Source: Microbacterium sulfonylureivorans (lineage in GTDB: Bacteria; Actinomycetota; Actinomycetes; Actinomycetales; Microbacteriaceae). From it: a DNA stretch of 64,000 nucleotides. The notes below the pieces were generated by a model. It did no database searches and was not told where the DNA came from. It was given only the letters and a program-made list of their open reading frames with translations. This document shows, piece by piece, positions 39,045 to 47,983 of the stretch. Both the position numbers and the translations under genes were made by a program. Each line of letters starts with the position of its first letter. Position 1 is the stretch's first letter. The DNA lies in contig NZ_RJAD01000002.1 in the NCBI RefSeq assembly GCF_003999995.1, positions 248,001 through 312,000 on the forward strand, in the 5' to 3' direction.

Positions 39045-40715
39045 TCACACCGCCAGCGCGGCGGCGCGTCCCGCGGTGCGTCCCGAGAAGAGGCATCCGC
39101 CCACGAACGTCCCCTCGAGCGCACGATAGCCGTGCACGCCGCCGCCGCCGAAGCCGCTGGCCTCGCCCGCTGCGTACAGGCCGGGGATGGGCTCGCCGTC
39201 GGCGCCGAGCGCGCGGCTCGACAGGTCGGTCTCGATGCCGCCCAGCGACTTCCGGGTGAGCACGTGGAGCTTCACGGCGATGAGCGGGCCCGACTTCGGG
39301 TCGAGGATGCGGTGCGGGTTCGCGGTGCGGATGAGCTTGTCTCCGCGATACGACCGGGCCGAGCGCAGCATCGCGATCTGTGCGTCCTTGGTGAAGTCGT
39401 TGTCGATCTCGCGGTCGCGCGCCTCGACTTCGAGTCGAACGCGGTCGCCGTCGAGCGCCTCGCCGCCGGGAAGCGCCTTCATGCCCGCGATGAGCTCGTC
39501 CAGCGTGTCGCGCACGACGAAGTCGACGCCCTTGTCCATGAACGCCTGCACGGGGCCGGCCCCACCCTTGCCCAGCCGCGACTTCGCGAGGAGCCTGACG
39601 TCCTTGCCGGTCAGGTCGGGGTTCTGCTCGCTCCCCGAGAGGGTGAACTCCTTCTCGATGATCTGCTGCGACAGCACGAACCACGAGTGGTCATGACCGG
39701 TCGTGCGCAGATGGGCGAGCGTTCCGAGCGTGTCGAACCCGGGGAAGAGGGGCACGGGAAGCCGGTGCCCGGTGGCGTCGAGCCACACCGACGACGGGCC
39801 GGGCAGGATCCGGATGCCGTGATCGGGCCACACCGGATCCCAGTTCTGGATGCCTTCGACGTAGTGCCACATGCGGTCGCCGTTGATGAGGTTCGCGCCG
39901 GCGGCCGCCGACACCGAGTGCATCGACCCGTCGACATACGCGGGCACGCCGGTGATCATCGTGTCCGGCGCGGTGCCCAGGCGCGCGGGCCAGGCCTTGC
40001 GAACCAGGTCGTGGTTGCCGCCGATGCCGCCCGACGACACGATCGTCGCCCCCGCAGCGATGGAGAACGAGCCGACGACCTCGCGGGACGACGCGATGCC
40101 GCGCGCAGCGCCGGAGGGCGCGAGCACGTCGCCCGCGGCGCCGGTCACGACGCCGTCGACCACGGTGAGCGCCGTCACCTTGTGGCGGGGGAGGATCGTG
40201 ATGCGCCCCTGCGCCTCACCGGCCTCGACGGCCGCCTGGAACGGCGCGACGATCCCGGGGCCGGTGCCCCACGTGATGTGGAAGCGCGGCACGGAGTTTC
40301 CGGGTCCCATCGCGGTGTATCCGCCTCGCTCCGCCCAGCCGACGATGGGGAAGAAGCCCACGCCCTTCTCGCGCAGCCAGCTGCGCTTCTCCTCGTGGGC
40401 GAACTGGAGGTATGCCTCGGCCCAGCGCCGGGGCCAGGCATCCTCATCGCGGTCGAAGCCTGCGGTGCCGAACCAGTCCTGGCGGGCGAGCTCGAGCGAG
40501 TCCTTGATGCCCATGCGGCGCTGCTCGGGCGAGTCGACGAAGAACAGCCCGCCGAACGACCACCACGCCTGTCCGCCGAGATTGGAGCGAGGCTCCTGGT
40601 CGACGATCACCACCCGCTTGCCGGCCGCGACGGCCTCGCTCGCGGCGACGAGCCCGGCGAGCCCCCATCCGATCACGAGGATGTCGGCGGTGTGGGTGGC
40701 GGGGGCTGCGGGCAT
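39045..40715 (-). CDS. FAD-binding dehydrogenase (fumarate reductase/KSTD-like)
   Basis: A 556-residue flavoprotein. ADILVIGWGLAGLVAA (residues about 8-23) with VVIVDQE is the FAD-binding Rossmann motif, and SNLGGQAWWSFGGLFFVD follows. The C-terminal GLYAAGEASGFGGGGVHGYRALEGTFVGG closes the FAD site. It belongs to the fumarate reductase/succinate dehydrogenase flavoprotein superfamily branch often annotated FAD-binding dehydrogenase and related to 3-ketosteroid dehydrogenases. The substrate is unknown. GAAGGAG precedes the ATG. It is 34 bases downstream of the globin gene on the same strand, so probably the last gene of an mscS-globin-dehydrogenase operon. Confidence 0.88.
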   Translation of the reverse strand: MPAAPATHTADILVIGWGLAGLVAASEAVAAGKRVVIVDQEPRSNLGGQAWWSFGGLFFVDSPEQRRMGIKDSLELARQDWFGTAGFDRDEDAWPRRWAEAYLQFAHEEKRSWLREKGVGFFPIVGWAERGGYTAMGPGNSVPRFHITWGTGPGIVAPFQAAVEAGEAQGRITILPRHKVTALTVVDGVVTGAAGDVLAPSGAARGIASSREVVGSFSIAAGATIVSSGGIGGNHDLVRKAWPARLGTAPDTMITGVPAYVDGSMHSVSAAAGANLINGDRMWHYVEGIQNWDPVWPDHGIRILPGPSSVWLDATGHRLPVPLFPGFDTLGTLAHLRTTGHDHSWFVLSQQIIEKEFTLSGSEQNPDLTGKDVRLLAKSRLGKGGAGPVQAFMDKGVDFVVRDTLDELIAGMKALPGGEALDGDRVRLEVEARDREIDNDFTKDAQIAMLRSARSYRGDKLIRTANPHRILDPKSGPLIAVKLHVLTRKSLGGIETDLSSRALGADGEPIPGLYAAGEASGFGGGGVHGYRALEGTFVGGCLFSGRTAGRAAALAV

Positions 40716-40749
40716 GTGTCGACTCCTTCGTCGGGGTACTGGTCGGGTG

Positions 40750-41268
40750 TCAGAGGGCGGTGTCGCCGCGAGACGGCGGCTGGGCGGTGAGAGGAAGGGA
40801 TGCGGCATCCCGCCCGCCTGCGGATGGTCCTATGCCGGTCGGCTCGAACGTGTTCACCATCGCCTGGGCCGCCCGCGCGAGGTAGTCCCACAGCGTGGCC
40901 TCGTGCAGCGGGGGCAGATCGAGCTCGTCGACGGCGGCGCGCATGTGCGCGAGCCAACGGTCGCGGGCATCGGGGTTGACGTGGAAGGGCGCATGCCTCA
41001 TGCGCAGCCGCGGGTGGCCACGCTGCTCGCTGTATGTCGTCGGACCTCCCCAGTACTGCTCCAGGAAGAGAGTCAGCCGCTCCTTGGCCGGCCCGAGGTC
41101 CTCCTCGGGGTACATCGGGCGCAGGACGGCGTCGTCGGCCACACCGCGATAGAACGCGTCGACGAGCCGGACGAACGTGGCGTGCCCGCCGATCTCGTCG
41201 TAGAAGCTCAGCGGAGCAGGGGCGGGATCGTTCATCGGCGTCCCCGCAGCGCCGGCGGCATCGGTCAC
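40750..41268 (-). CDS. glbO: Group II truncated hemoglobin
   Basis: A 172-residue 2-over-2 globin. FYDEIGGHATFVRLVDAFY (helix A/B), LRPMYPEEDLGPAKERLTLFLEQYWGGP (E helix region with the Tyr-Trp pair of TrHbO) and RLRMRHAPFHV with the proximal heme histidine are clear. ARDRWLAHM carries the G8 tryptophan. TrHbO proteins bind O2 and peroxide and may act in oxidative-stress metabolism. The family is usually 120-130 residues. The extra length is in the N-terminal 20 and C-terminal 30 disordered residues. The GTG at 41268 overlaps the mscS stop (GTGA), so it is coupled. An internal ATG at 41235 is an alternative. Confidence 0.9.
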   Translation of the reverse strand: MTDAAGAAGTPMNDPAPAPLSFYDEIGGHATFVRLVDAFYRGVADDAVLRPMYPEEDLGPAKERLTLFLEQYWGGPTTYSEQRGHPRLRMRHAPFHVNPDARDRWLAHMRAAVDELDLPPLHEATLWDYLARAAQAMVNTFEPTGIGPSAGGRDAASLPLTAQPPSRGDTAL

Positions 41269-42359
41269 GGCGTGCCCTTCGTGTCGTCGTCGGCAGACTC
41301 CGCGGGGGCGGCCTTGCCGCTGCGCTTCGGCTTCCACACCGGGCGCGAGGCGGCCTCAGGTGCGGGTACCACGGCCTGCGGCTTGGTCTTGGGCGGGTTG
41401 GCCCCGCGCACGCGCTGGGCACCCTCGATGCCCGTGGGCATGATGGTGGTGAGCGACGGGAGCGTGATCCCCAGTTCGTCGATGGCGTGCTTGAGGCGCA
41501 TGCGGAGCTCGCGGGCGACGTCGTCCTTGGCGTTCGCCCGGGTCTTCATGACGAGGCGGATGACGAGCGCGTCTCCCGAGATCGACTCGAGACCCCACAC
41601 CTCCGGCTGCTCCAGGATGCGCGTGCGCCACTTGGGGTCCTTCGCCAGGCCCTTGGCCGTGTCGAGCAGGGCCTTCTCGACGGCGTCGATGTCGGCGTCG
41701 ACGGCGACCGCGAGATCGATGATCACGCGGGACCAGCCCTGGGACAGGTTGCCGATGCGGAGGATCTCGCCGTTTCGGACGTACCAGAGCGTGCCGTTGA
41801 CGTCTCGGACATGCGTGACGCGGACGCTCACGTACTCGACGATGCCCGAGGCGAGTCCGAGGTCGACGACGTCGCCGATCCCGATCTGGTCCTCGGCGAC
41901 GATGAAGATGCCGTTCAGGACGTCTTTGACGATGTTCTGCGCGCCGAAGCCGAGCCCGGCACCCACGGCGGCGGTGAGGAGCGTCAGCGAGCCGAGCGCG
42001 TTCGGGGCCAGCACGTTGATGATGAGCATCAGCGAGACGACCACGATCGTGACGTTCACGATGTTCTGGAGGATCGAGCCGAGCGTGCGCGTGCGCTGAA
42101 CCAGTCGCACCGACGCGAGCGGGGAGCGCTCGAGCGCCTGGGTGTCATCGACGTTGGCCTTGGACTTCGCGCCGTTGACGATGCGGTTCACGACGTGACG
42201 GATCACGATGCGGAGGATCCACACGAGCAGCACAGCGCCGACGAGGATGCCTGCCACCGCTGCGAGGTTGAGGCCGGCGGCGACGAACCAGGACCCGACC
42301 TGTTGCCAGATCCCTGGCTCGGAGGGGGTGGTGGTGCCGTCGAGGGGGAAGCGAATCAT
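41265..42359 (-). CDS. mscS: Small-conductance mechanosensitive channel
   Basis: MscS releases solutes under hypo-osmotic shock. The 364-residue protein has three membrane segments. The pore helix and start of the beta domain read LLTAAVGAGLGFGAQNIVKD, then GIFIVAEDQIGIGDVVDLG. The cytoplasmic C-terminal domain follows and ends in a basic, disordered tail of about 50 residues. The ATG at 42359 is chosen because TAGGAT stands seven bases upstream. The GTG at 42365 would touch the -10. It leads an operon with the globin gene and the FAD dehydrogenase gene. Confidence 0.92.
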   Translation of the reverse strand: MIRFPLDGTTTPSEPGIWQQVGSWFVAAGLNLAAVAGILVGAVLLVWILRIVIRHVVNRIVNGAKSKANVDDTQALERSPLASVRLVQRTRTLGSILQNIVNVTIVVVSLMLIINVLAPNALGSLTLLTAAVGAGLGFGAQNIVKDVLNGIFIVAEDQIGIGDVVDLGLASGIVEYVSVRVTHVRDVNGTLWYVRNGEILRIGNLSQGWSRVIIDLAVAVDADIDAVEKALLDTAKGLAKDPKWRTRILEQPEVWGLESISGDALVIRLVMKTRANAKDDVARELRMRLKHAIDELGITLPSLTTIMPTGIEGAQRVRGANPPKTKPQAVVPAPEAASRPVWKPKRSGKAAPAESADDDTKGTP

Positions 42360-42366
42360 CGCCACG

Positions 42367-42372
42367 ATCCTA
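42367..42372 (-). promoter_or_regulatory. Leaderless-type -10 element of mscS
   Basis: Reads TAGGAT on the minus strand, seven bases before the ATG at 42359, immediately downstream of the pepN terminator. Confidence 0.6.
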
Positions 42373-42376
42373 ACGA

Positions 42377-42418
42377 CGGATGCCTCGGCCGCACCTGAGT
42401 GCGCGGCCGAGGCATCCG
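42377..42418 (-). terminator. pepN terminator
   Basis: Sixteen-base perfect arms (42377-42392 and 42403-42418) around a ten-base loop, seven bases past the pepN stop. Each arm contains CGGATGCC or its complement. The T-rich tail is weak (TCGTTA), but the long stem should stop polymerase. It ends four bases before the mscS -10. Confidence 0.75.
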
Positions 42419-42425
42419 ATCGGCT

Positions 42426-44972
42426 CTACTGCGCGTCGCGCTCCTGGACCGCGAGCGCACGCTCGACTCCGGCCAGGTTCTCGGCGACGAGCCGGCGGAG
42501 GGCCGGCGCGGCGCTCGCGTTGGCGTCGAGCCAGGCGCGCGTCGCGTCGCGCAGCGCGACGTTCGCGAGCGGCGCCGGGTACAGCCCGAAGATCAGGTAC
42601 TCGGCGATCTTGTAGCTGCGCGACTCCCACACCGGGAGCAGCATGTCGAAGTACGGTGCCACGTAGGCGCCGAGCAGGTCGACGCTCGCCGGGTGCGTGA
42701 ACCCGAGCGCGGTGGTGCGGACGATCGTGTTCGGCAGGTCGTCGCTGTCGACGAGGGACGACCACGCGGCCGCCTTCGCCTCCGCGGTGGGGAGCGCGGC
42801 CTTCGCCTGCGCGGCGAACTCGCCGCCCTTGGCCGTGTTGTCGTCGGCGAGCGCCGCGTCGATGTCGGAGACGGTGACCGCTCCGCCCGCGGCGAGCGCC
42901 ACGAGCAGCTGCCATGACAGGTCGGTGTCGATCTCGAGACCATCGAACGAGACCTCGCCGTCGCGGACCTGACGGACCTTCTCGGTCTGCGCGCCGGTGG
43001 AGGCCGCGCTCGCGAACGCGGTCACGAACTGGAGCTGGCTGTCGCTGCCGGCCTCCGCGGCCAGCGCGAGGGCCCACAGCGCGTCGGCGACCTTCTCGCG
43101 CGTGGCGGAGCGCTTCTCGGGGGCGACGTACGCGTTCGCGGCGAGCTGCAGCTGCGCGAGCGTGGTGCGGACGGTCGTCGACTCCGTCTCGGAGCCGATG
43201 TTGCGAAGGACCAGGTCGACGTAGTCGGAAGCGGATGCCTCGGCATCGCGCGTCTGGTCCCAGGCGGCGCCCCACACCAGCGAACGGGCGAGCGGGTCGC
43301 TGATCTTGCCGAGGTGGTCGATCGCGGTCTGCAGCGAGCGGTCGTCGAGACGGATCTTGGCGTAGGCGAGATCCTCGTCGTTGAGCAGGACGAGATCGGG
43401 GCGCTTGAGACCCTTGAGCTCGGGCACTTCGGTGAGGTCGCCGTCGACGTCGAGCTCGACATGGTGCACGCGCACGAGAGCGTCGCCCTCGACGTTGTAG
43501 AACCCGACGCCGAGGCGGTGCGGGCGGATCGTCGGGTAGTCGGCAGGGGCCGTCTGGACGATCGCGAAGCGCGTGATCGCGCCGTCGACGTCGGTGACGA
43601 TCTCGGGCGAGAGCGTGTTGACGCCGGCGGTCTCGAGCCACTTCTTCGACCACGTCGACAGCTCGCGGCCGCTCGTGGTCTCGAGCTCGGAGAGCAGGTC
43701 GGACAGCTCGGTGTTCGACCACTCGTGCTTCTTGAAGTACGCGGCGACACCGGCGAAGAACTGCTCGATGCCCACCCATGCGGCGAGCTGCTTGAGGACC
43801 GAGCCGCCCTTCGCGTAGGTGATTCCGTCGAAGTTGACCTGGACGTCTTCCAGGTCGTTGATCTGCGCGACGACGGGGTGCGTCGAGGGGAGCTGGTCCT
43901 GGCGGTATGCCCAGGTCTTCTCCATCGCGTTGAACGTGGTCCACGCCTCGGTCCACTCGGTGGCCTCGGCGGTCGCGATGGTCGACGCCCACTCGGCGAA
44001 CGACTCGTTCAGCCAGAGGTCGTTCCACCACTTCATGGTCACGAGATCGCCGAACCACATGTGGGCCAGCTCGTGGAGGATCGTGACGACGCGACGCTCC
44101 TTGACGGCATCCGTCACCTTCGACCGGAAGACGTACGTCTCGGTGAAGGTGACCGCTCCGGCGTTCTCCATGGCACCGGCGTTGAACTCCGGCACGAACA
44201 GCTGGTCGTACTTGGCGAAGGGGTACGCGTAGTCGAACTTGTCCTCGAAGTACGTGAAGCCCTGACGGGTCTTCTCGAAGATGTAGTCGGCGTCGAGGTG
44301 CTGCCACAGGCTCTTGCGGCCGTAGACGCCGAGCGGGATGACGCGGCCCGATGCGCTGGTGAGCTCCGAGAACGTCGCCTCGTAGGGTCCGGCGATGAGC
44401 GCCGTGATGTACGACGAGATGCGCGGGGTGGCCTCGAAGGCCCACGTGGCGCTGCCGTCGCCGTGCCTCTTCGGCTCGGGGGTCGGCGAGTTCGAGACGA
44501 CCTTCCAGGGCTCGGGCGCCGTGACGGTGAACTGGAAGGTGGCCTTGAGGTCGGGCTGCTCGAACACCGCGAACATGCGGCGTGAGTCGGGCACCTCGAA
44601 CTGCGAGTAGAGGTAGACCTCGCCGTCGACGGGGTCGACGAAGCGGTGCAGCCCCTCGCCCGTGTTCGTGTACAGGCAGTCGGCGTCGATGACGAGCTCG
44701 TTCTCGGCGGCGAGTCCGGTGAGCGCGATGCGCGAATCGGCGAACGCCGTCGCGGCGTCGATCGCCCGGCCGTTGAGCGTGATCTCGCGCACGTCGCGCG
44801 CGATCAGGTCGATGAAGGTCTCGGCGCCCTCGGTGGCCGAGAAGCGCACGACGGTGCGCGACGCGAAGACCTCGGCGCCCTTCGTCAGGTCGAGCACGAC
44901 CTCGTACGAGTGGGTGTCGACGATCGCGCGGCGCTCCTGCGCCTCGATGCGGGTGAGGTTCTCTCCAGGCAC
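42426..44972 (-). CDS. pepN: Aminopeptidase N (M1 family)
   Basis: A zinc aminopeptidase of 848 residues that removes N-terminal residues from peptides in the cytoplasm. The exopeptidase motif GAMENAG is at about residue 268. HELAHMWFGDLVTMKWWNDLWLNESFAEW (about 297-325) contains the HExxH zinc site and the distal glutamate. The length and the C-terminal ERAP1-like helical domain match the actinobacterial PepN. It starts at a GTG with GGGAGC upstream. A TAGGCT -10 candidate lies 69 bases upstream. It is divergent from hemH. Confidence 0.96.
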   Translation of the reverse strand: MPGENLTRIEAQERRAIVDTHSYEVVLDLTKGAEVFASRTVVRFSATEGAETFIDLIARDVREITLNGRAIDAATAFADSRIALTGLAAENELVIDADCLYTNTGEGLHRFVDPVDGEVYLYSQFEVPDSRRMFAVFEQPDLKATFQFTVTAPEPWKVVSNSPTPEPKRHGDGSATWAFEATPRISSYITALIAGPYEATFSELTSASGRVIPLGVYGRKSLWQHLDADYIFEKTRQGFTYFEDKFDYAYPFAKYDQLFVPEFNAGAMENAGAVTFTETYVFRSKVTDAVKERRVVTILHELAHMWFGDLVTMKWWNDLWLNESFAEWASTIATAEATEWTEAWTTFNAMEKTWAYRQDQLPSTHPVVAQINDLEDVQVNFDGITYAKGGSVLKQLAAWVGIEQFFAGVAAYFKKHEWSNTELSDLLSELETTSGRELSTWSKKWLETAGVNTLSPEIVTDVDGAITRFAIVQTAPADYPTIRPHRLGVGFYNVEGDALVRVHHVELDVDGDLTEVPELKGLKRPDLVLLNDEDLAYAKIRLDDRSLQTAIDHLGKISDPLARSLVWGAAWDQTRDAEASASDYVDLVLRNIGSETESTTVRTTLAQLQLAANAYVAPEKRSATREKVADALWALALAAEAGSDSQLQFVTAFASAASTGAQTEKVRQVRDGEVSFDGLEIDTDLSWQLLVALAAGGAVTVSDIDAALADDNTAKGGEFAAQAKAALPTAEAKAAAWSSLVDSDDLPNTIVRTTALGFTHPASVDLLGAYVAPYFDMLLPVWESRSYKIAEYLIFGLYPAPLANVALRDATRAWLDANASAAPALRRLVAENLAGVERALAVQERDAQ

Positions 44973-45041
44973 TGCAATGCTCCCGTGGGTGAGGGTGGGA
45001 TGCCGCGGATGGGCGCTGCTGGCGCCGGCGGCAACCGTCCC

Positions 45042-45047
45042 AGCCTA
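45042..45047 (-). promoter_or_regulatory. Candidate -10 of pepN
   Basis: Reads TAGGCT on the minus strand, 69 bases before the GTG at 44972, inside the 155-base pepN-hemH divergent gap. Confidence 0.45.
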
Positions 45048-45127
45048 TTCCAGAGGCCGCGCCGCGGCGGCGCCTGTGGAATCAGCCTGTCGCGCTGCGC
45101 TCACGCAGGGGGTGAAAGGATGGATGG

Positions 45128-46354
45128 GTGACTTCGGGAGCGCAGAACCTGTCCCAGACCTCGACCGCCGACACCGTGGTGCCGTTCGCATCGCCGGCGG
45201 CGGCATCCGGTGCCCCGCACGTGGAGGTGCCGGTCGCCTATGACGGGATACTCCTCGCCGGATTCGGAGGACCGGAGGGGCAGGACGACGTCATCCCGTT
45301 CCTTCGCAACGTCACGCGCGGTCGCGGCATCCCTGACGAGCGTCTCGAGGAGGTCGCGCACCACTATCGCCACTTCGACGGCGTCAGCCCGATCAACGCG
45401 CAGAACCGCGCGCTCAAGGCCGCGCTCGAGGCCGAGCTGGCCGCACGCGGCGTCGACCTGCCAGTGTACTGGGGCAACCGCAACTGGGCGCCGTACCTGG
45501 AGGAGGCGGTGCAGGATGCTGCGGCATCCGGTCACGCGAATCTGCTCGCCCTCGCGACCAGCGCGTACTCGTCGTTCTCGAGCTGCCGGCAGTACCGCGA
45601 GGACTTCGCGCGCGTGCTCGAGGCGACCGGCCTCGCCCGCACCGTGACCATCGACAAGGTGCGGCAGTTCTTCGACCACCCGGGGTTCGTGCAGCCGTTC
45701 ATCGACGGAGTGCGCGACGCGATCGCCGGATTCCTGTCGGACGGTCTTCCGCCGGAGTCGATCCGCGTCCTCTTCTCGACCCACAGCATCCCGACGGCCG
45801 ATGCGCAGCGCTCGGGCCCGCGCGAGGGCGATCCGGCGCACCGCGACTTCGGCGAGGGCGGCGCGTACGCGGCGCAGCACCTCGCCGTCGCCGAGGTCGT
45901 CATTGCCGCTGTGGCCGCCGAGATCCCCTCGGCGGCCCGGATCGGGTGGGAGCTGGTCTACCAGTCGCGCTCGGGTCCGCCGAGCCAGCCGTGGCTCGAA
46001 CCCGATGTGAACGATGTGATCGCCGATCTGCCCGGAGCGGGCATCGAGGCAGTGGCCATCGTGCCGCTCGGCTTCATGAGTGACCACATGGAGGTCCTCT
46101 GGGACCTCGACACCGAGGCGACGGATGCCGCGGCCGAGGCCGGGCTCCGTTCGGTGCGCACGCCGACCCCGGGCGTCGACCCGGTCTTCGTCGCCGGGCT
46201 CGTCGACCTCGTCGAGGAGCGCCTGCACGGCACTCCCGCCGCGGAGCGCCCGCACCTGACCGACCTGGGGCCGTGGTTCGACGTCTGCCGTCCCGCGTGC
46301 TGCGAGAACGTCCGCGCGGAATTCAAGCCCGCCGCGGCCGGGATCGCCCCCTGA
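45128..46354 (+). CDS. hemH: Ferrochelatase (probably coproporphyrin type)
   Basis: HemH inserts Fe2+ into a porphyrin. In actinobacteria the substrate is usually coproporphyrin III (CpfC). The 408-residue protein has ILLAGFGGPEG at the N-terminus, ATSAYSSFSSCRQY, FSTHSIP with the catalytic histidine, YQSRSGPPSQPWLEPDV and VPLGFMSDHMEV with the metal-site glutamate context. Cys153 and the C-terminal group Cys387, Cys391, Cys392 (DVCRPACCENV) are placed to bind the [2Fe-2S] cluster known in actinobacterial ferrochelatases. GAAAGGA precedes the GTG. Confidence 0.93.
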   Translation: MTSGAQNLSQTSTADTVVPFASPAAASGAPHVEVPVAYDGILLAGFGGPEGQDDVIPFLRNVTRGRGIPDERLEEVAHHYRHFDGVSPINAQNRALKAALEAELAARGVDLPVYWGNRNWAPYLEEAVQDAAASGHANLLALATSAYSSFSSCRQYREDFARVLEATGLARTVTIDKVRQFFDHPGFVQPFIDGVRDAIAGFLSDGLPPESIRVLFSTHSIPTADAQRSGPREGDPAHRDFGEGGAYAAQHLAVAEVVIAAVAAEIPSAARIGWELVYQSRSGPPSQPWLEPDVNDVIADLPGAGIEAVAIVPLGFMSDHMEVLWDLDTEATDAAAEAGLRSVRTPTPGVDPVFVAGLVDLVEERLHGTPAAERPHLTDLGPWFDVCRPACCENVRAEFKPAAAGIAP

Positions 46355-46395
46355 CGAACTCCGCAATCTGCCCGAGGCGCTCTCGCGCCGCTCCC

Positions 46396-46401
46396 TAGGA
46401 T
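46396..46401 (+). promoter_or_regulatory. Leaderless-type -10 element of rpiB
   Basis: TAGGAT seven bases before the ATG at 46409. Confidence 0.6.
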
Positions 46402-46408
46402 TGAGCCC

Positions 46409-46954
46409 ATGCGCATCCACATCGCGACCGACCACGCCGGCCTCGAGTTCTCCACCCAACTGCAGCACCATCTGGCCGCGGCCGGCCACGAGGTCGTCGA
46501 CCACGGTCCGATCGAGTACGACCCGCTCGACGACTACCCGGCATTCTGCATCCGCGCAGCCCAGGCGGTCGTGCGCGATCAGGAGTCCGGCATCGAGACG
46601 CTGGGAGTGGTGTTCGGCGGCTCCGGCAACGGCGAGCAGATCGCCGCGAACAAGGTCGCCGGCGTGCGCGCCGCGCTCGCGTGGAGCATCGCCACCGCCG
46701 AACTCGCCCGTGAGCACAACGACGCCAACGTCATCGCGATCGGCGCGCGCCAGCACACGTTCGACGAGGCGGTGTCGTTCATCGACACGTTCATCGCGAC
46801 CCCGTTCTCGGGGGAGGAGCGCCACGCACGGCGCATCGCCCAGCTGGCCGCATACGAGGCCGACGGTGCACTCGAGCCCGACCCGCGCGCGACGCCGGGA
46901 CTTCCCGACGTGCTCGCCGCCGACGACAGCTCCTTCGACCCCGAGGCGGGCTGA
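46409..46954 (+). CDS. rpiB: Ribose-5-phosphate isomerase B
   Basis: RpiB interconverts ribose-5-phosphate and ribulose-5-phosphate in the pentose phosphate pathway. The 181-residue protein begins MRIHIATDHAGLEF. It has HGPIEYDPLDDYP, the phosphate/active-site loop GGSGNGEQIAANKVAG, and HNDANVIAIGARQH. RpiB proteins of actinobacteria use an acidic base rather than the E. coli cysteine, and no cysteine lies in that loop here. The C-terminus is about 20 residues longer than the E. coli form. The DNA glycosylase gene follows after seven bases. Confidence 0.93.
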   Translation: MRIHIATDHAGLEFSTQLQHHLAAAGHEVVDHGPIEYDPLDDYPAFCIRAAQAVVRDQESGIETLGVVFGGSGNGEQIAANKVAGVRAALAWSIATAELAREHNDANVIAIGARQHTFDEAVSFIDTFIATPFSGEERHARRIAQLAAYEADGALEPDPRATPGLPDVLAADDSSFDPEAG

Positions 46955-46961
46955 CCGACCG

Positions 46962-47963
46962 ATGCCCGAGGGCCACTCCGTCCATCGCATCGCGCGCCAG
47001 TTCGACCGCAACTTCGTCGGGCGGACCGTGCGGGCGTCGAGCCCGCAGGGACGTTTCGTCGACGGCGCCGCCGTCATCGACGGTCGCACCGTCACGGCCG
47101 TCCGTGCGGTGGGCAAGCAGATGTTCCTGGAGTTCGACGACGATATCTGGCTGCGCATCCATCTCGGCATGTACGGGGCGTGGGACTTCGCGGGCGAGAT
47201 CCTCGTCGATCCCACGATCGCCTCGGCGAACGGGCGCATGGGGCAGACGAATCAGCGCGGCACCGATCTGGCGGCCGCACCGATCCTCGACAGCGCGGGG
47301 GAGAACTCGCTGACCTCGATCGGCGCCCCCCGCAGGACCCGCGTCCACGTGCGCATGTCGGAGCAGACCAGAAGCCTCGCCGAGGACGGCGACGAGTGGC
47401 CGCCGCCCGTCGTCGGCCAGGTGCGGCTTCGGCTCCTCACCGAGGTCACCGCCGCCGATCTGCGCGGGCCGACGGCGTGCGAGCTGCAGACACCCGACGA
47501 GGTCGCCGCGACCATCGCGAAGCTCGGCCCGGATCCGCTGGTCGACGACGTCGGTGACGGTGAGGAGCGCTTCACCGCCGCGGTCCGTCGCAAGCCCACC
47601 GCGATCGGGCAGCTCCTGATGGACCAGTCGGTGGTGAGCGGCATCGGGAACGTCTACCGTGCCGAGCTGCTCTTCCGTGCCCGCCAGAACCCGCACACGC
47701 CGGGCCGCAACGTGCCCGAGGGAGTCGTGCGCGACCTGTGGCGCGACTGGGTGCGGCTGCTGGCTATCGGCGTCGAGACCGGGCAGATGATGACGATGGA
47801 CGACCTGGAGCCCGAGTCGTACCGGCGGGCGATGGCGAGCCGCGACGACCGGCACTGGGTCTACCACCGGGCAGGCCTTCCGTGCCGGGTCTGCGGGACG
47901 TCGATCGTCGTCGAGGAGATGGCCACGCGCAAGCTCTACTGGTGCCCGAGCTGTCAGGCCTGA
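46962..47963 (+). CDS. nei: Fpg/Nei family DNA glycosylase
   Basis: A 333-residue base-excision glycosylase/AP lyase. It starts MPEGHSVHRIA, where Pro2 and Glu3 form the active site after removal of Met1. MDQSVVSGIGNVYRAELLFRA is the helix-two-turn-helix. The zinc finger CRVCGT...WCPSCQA ends the protein (about residues 307-332). PEGHSVHRIA and the length of over 300 residues fit endonuclease VIII (Nei) rather than Fpg (PELPEV). It probably removes oxidised pyrimidines. It is co-transcribed with rpiB. Confidence 0.9.
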   Translation: MPEGHSVHRIARQFDRNFVGRTVRASSPQGRFVDGAAVIDGRTVTAVRAVGKQMFLEFDDDIWLRIHLGMYGAWDFAGEILVDPTIASANGRMGQTNQRGTDLAAAPILDSAGENSLTSIGAPRRTRVHVRMSEQTRSLAEDGDEWPPPVVGQVRLRLLTEVTAADLRGPTACELQTPDEVAATIAKLGPDPLVDDVGDGEERFTAAVRRKPTAIGQLLMDQSVVSGIGNVYRAELLFRARQNPHTPGRNVPEGVVRDLWRDWVRLLAIGVETGQMMTMDDLEPESYRRAMASRDDRHWVYHRAGLPCRVCGTSIVVEEMATRKLYWCPSCQA

Positions 47964-47971
47964 GCCGACCC

Positions 47972-47977
47972 TAGGCT
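47972..47977 (+). promoter_or_regulatory. Leaderless-type -10 element of the PaiB-like gene
   Basis: TAGGCT six bases before the ATG at 47984. Confidence 0.65.
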
Positions 47978-47983
47978 GGAGCC

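Noticed and set aside
45101..47239. 712-codon minus-strand frame across hemH and rpiB
   Set aside because: Antisense shadow; both plus-strand genes are complete and conserved.
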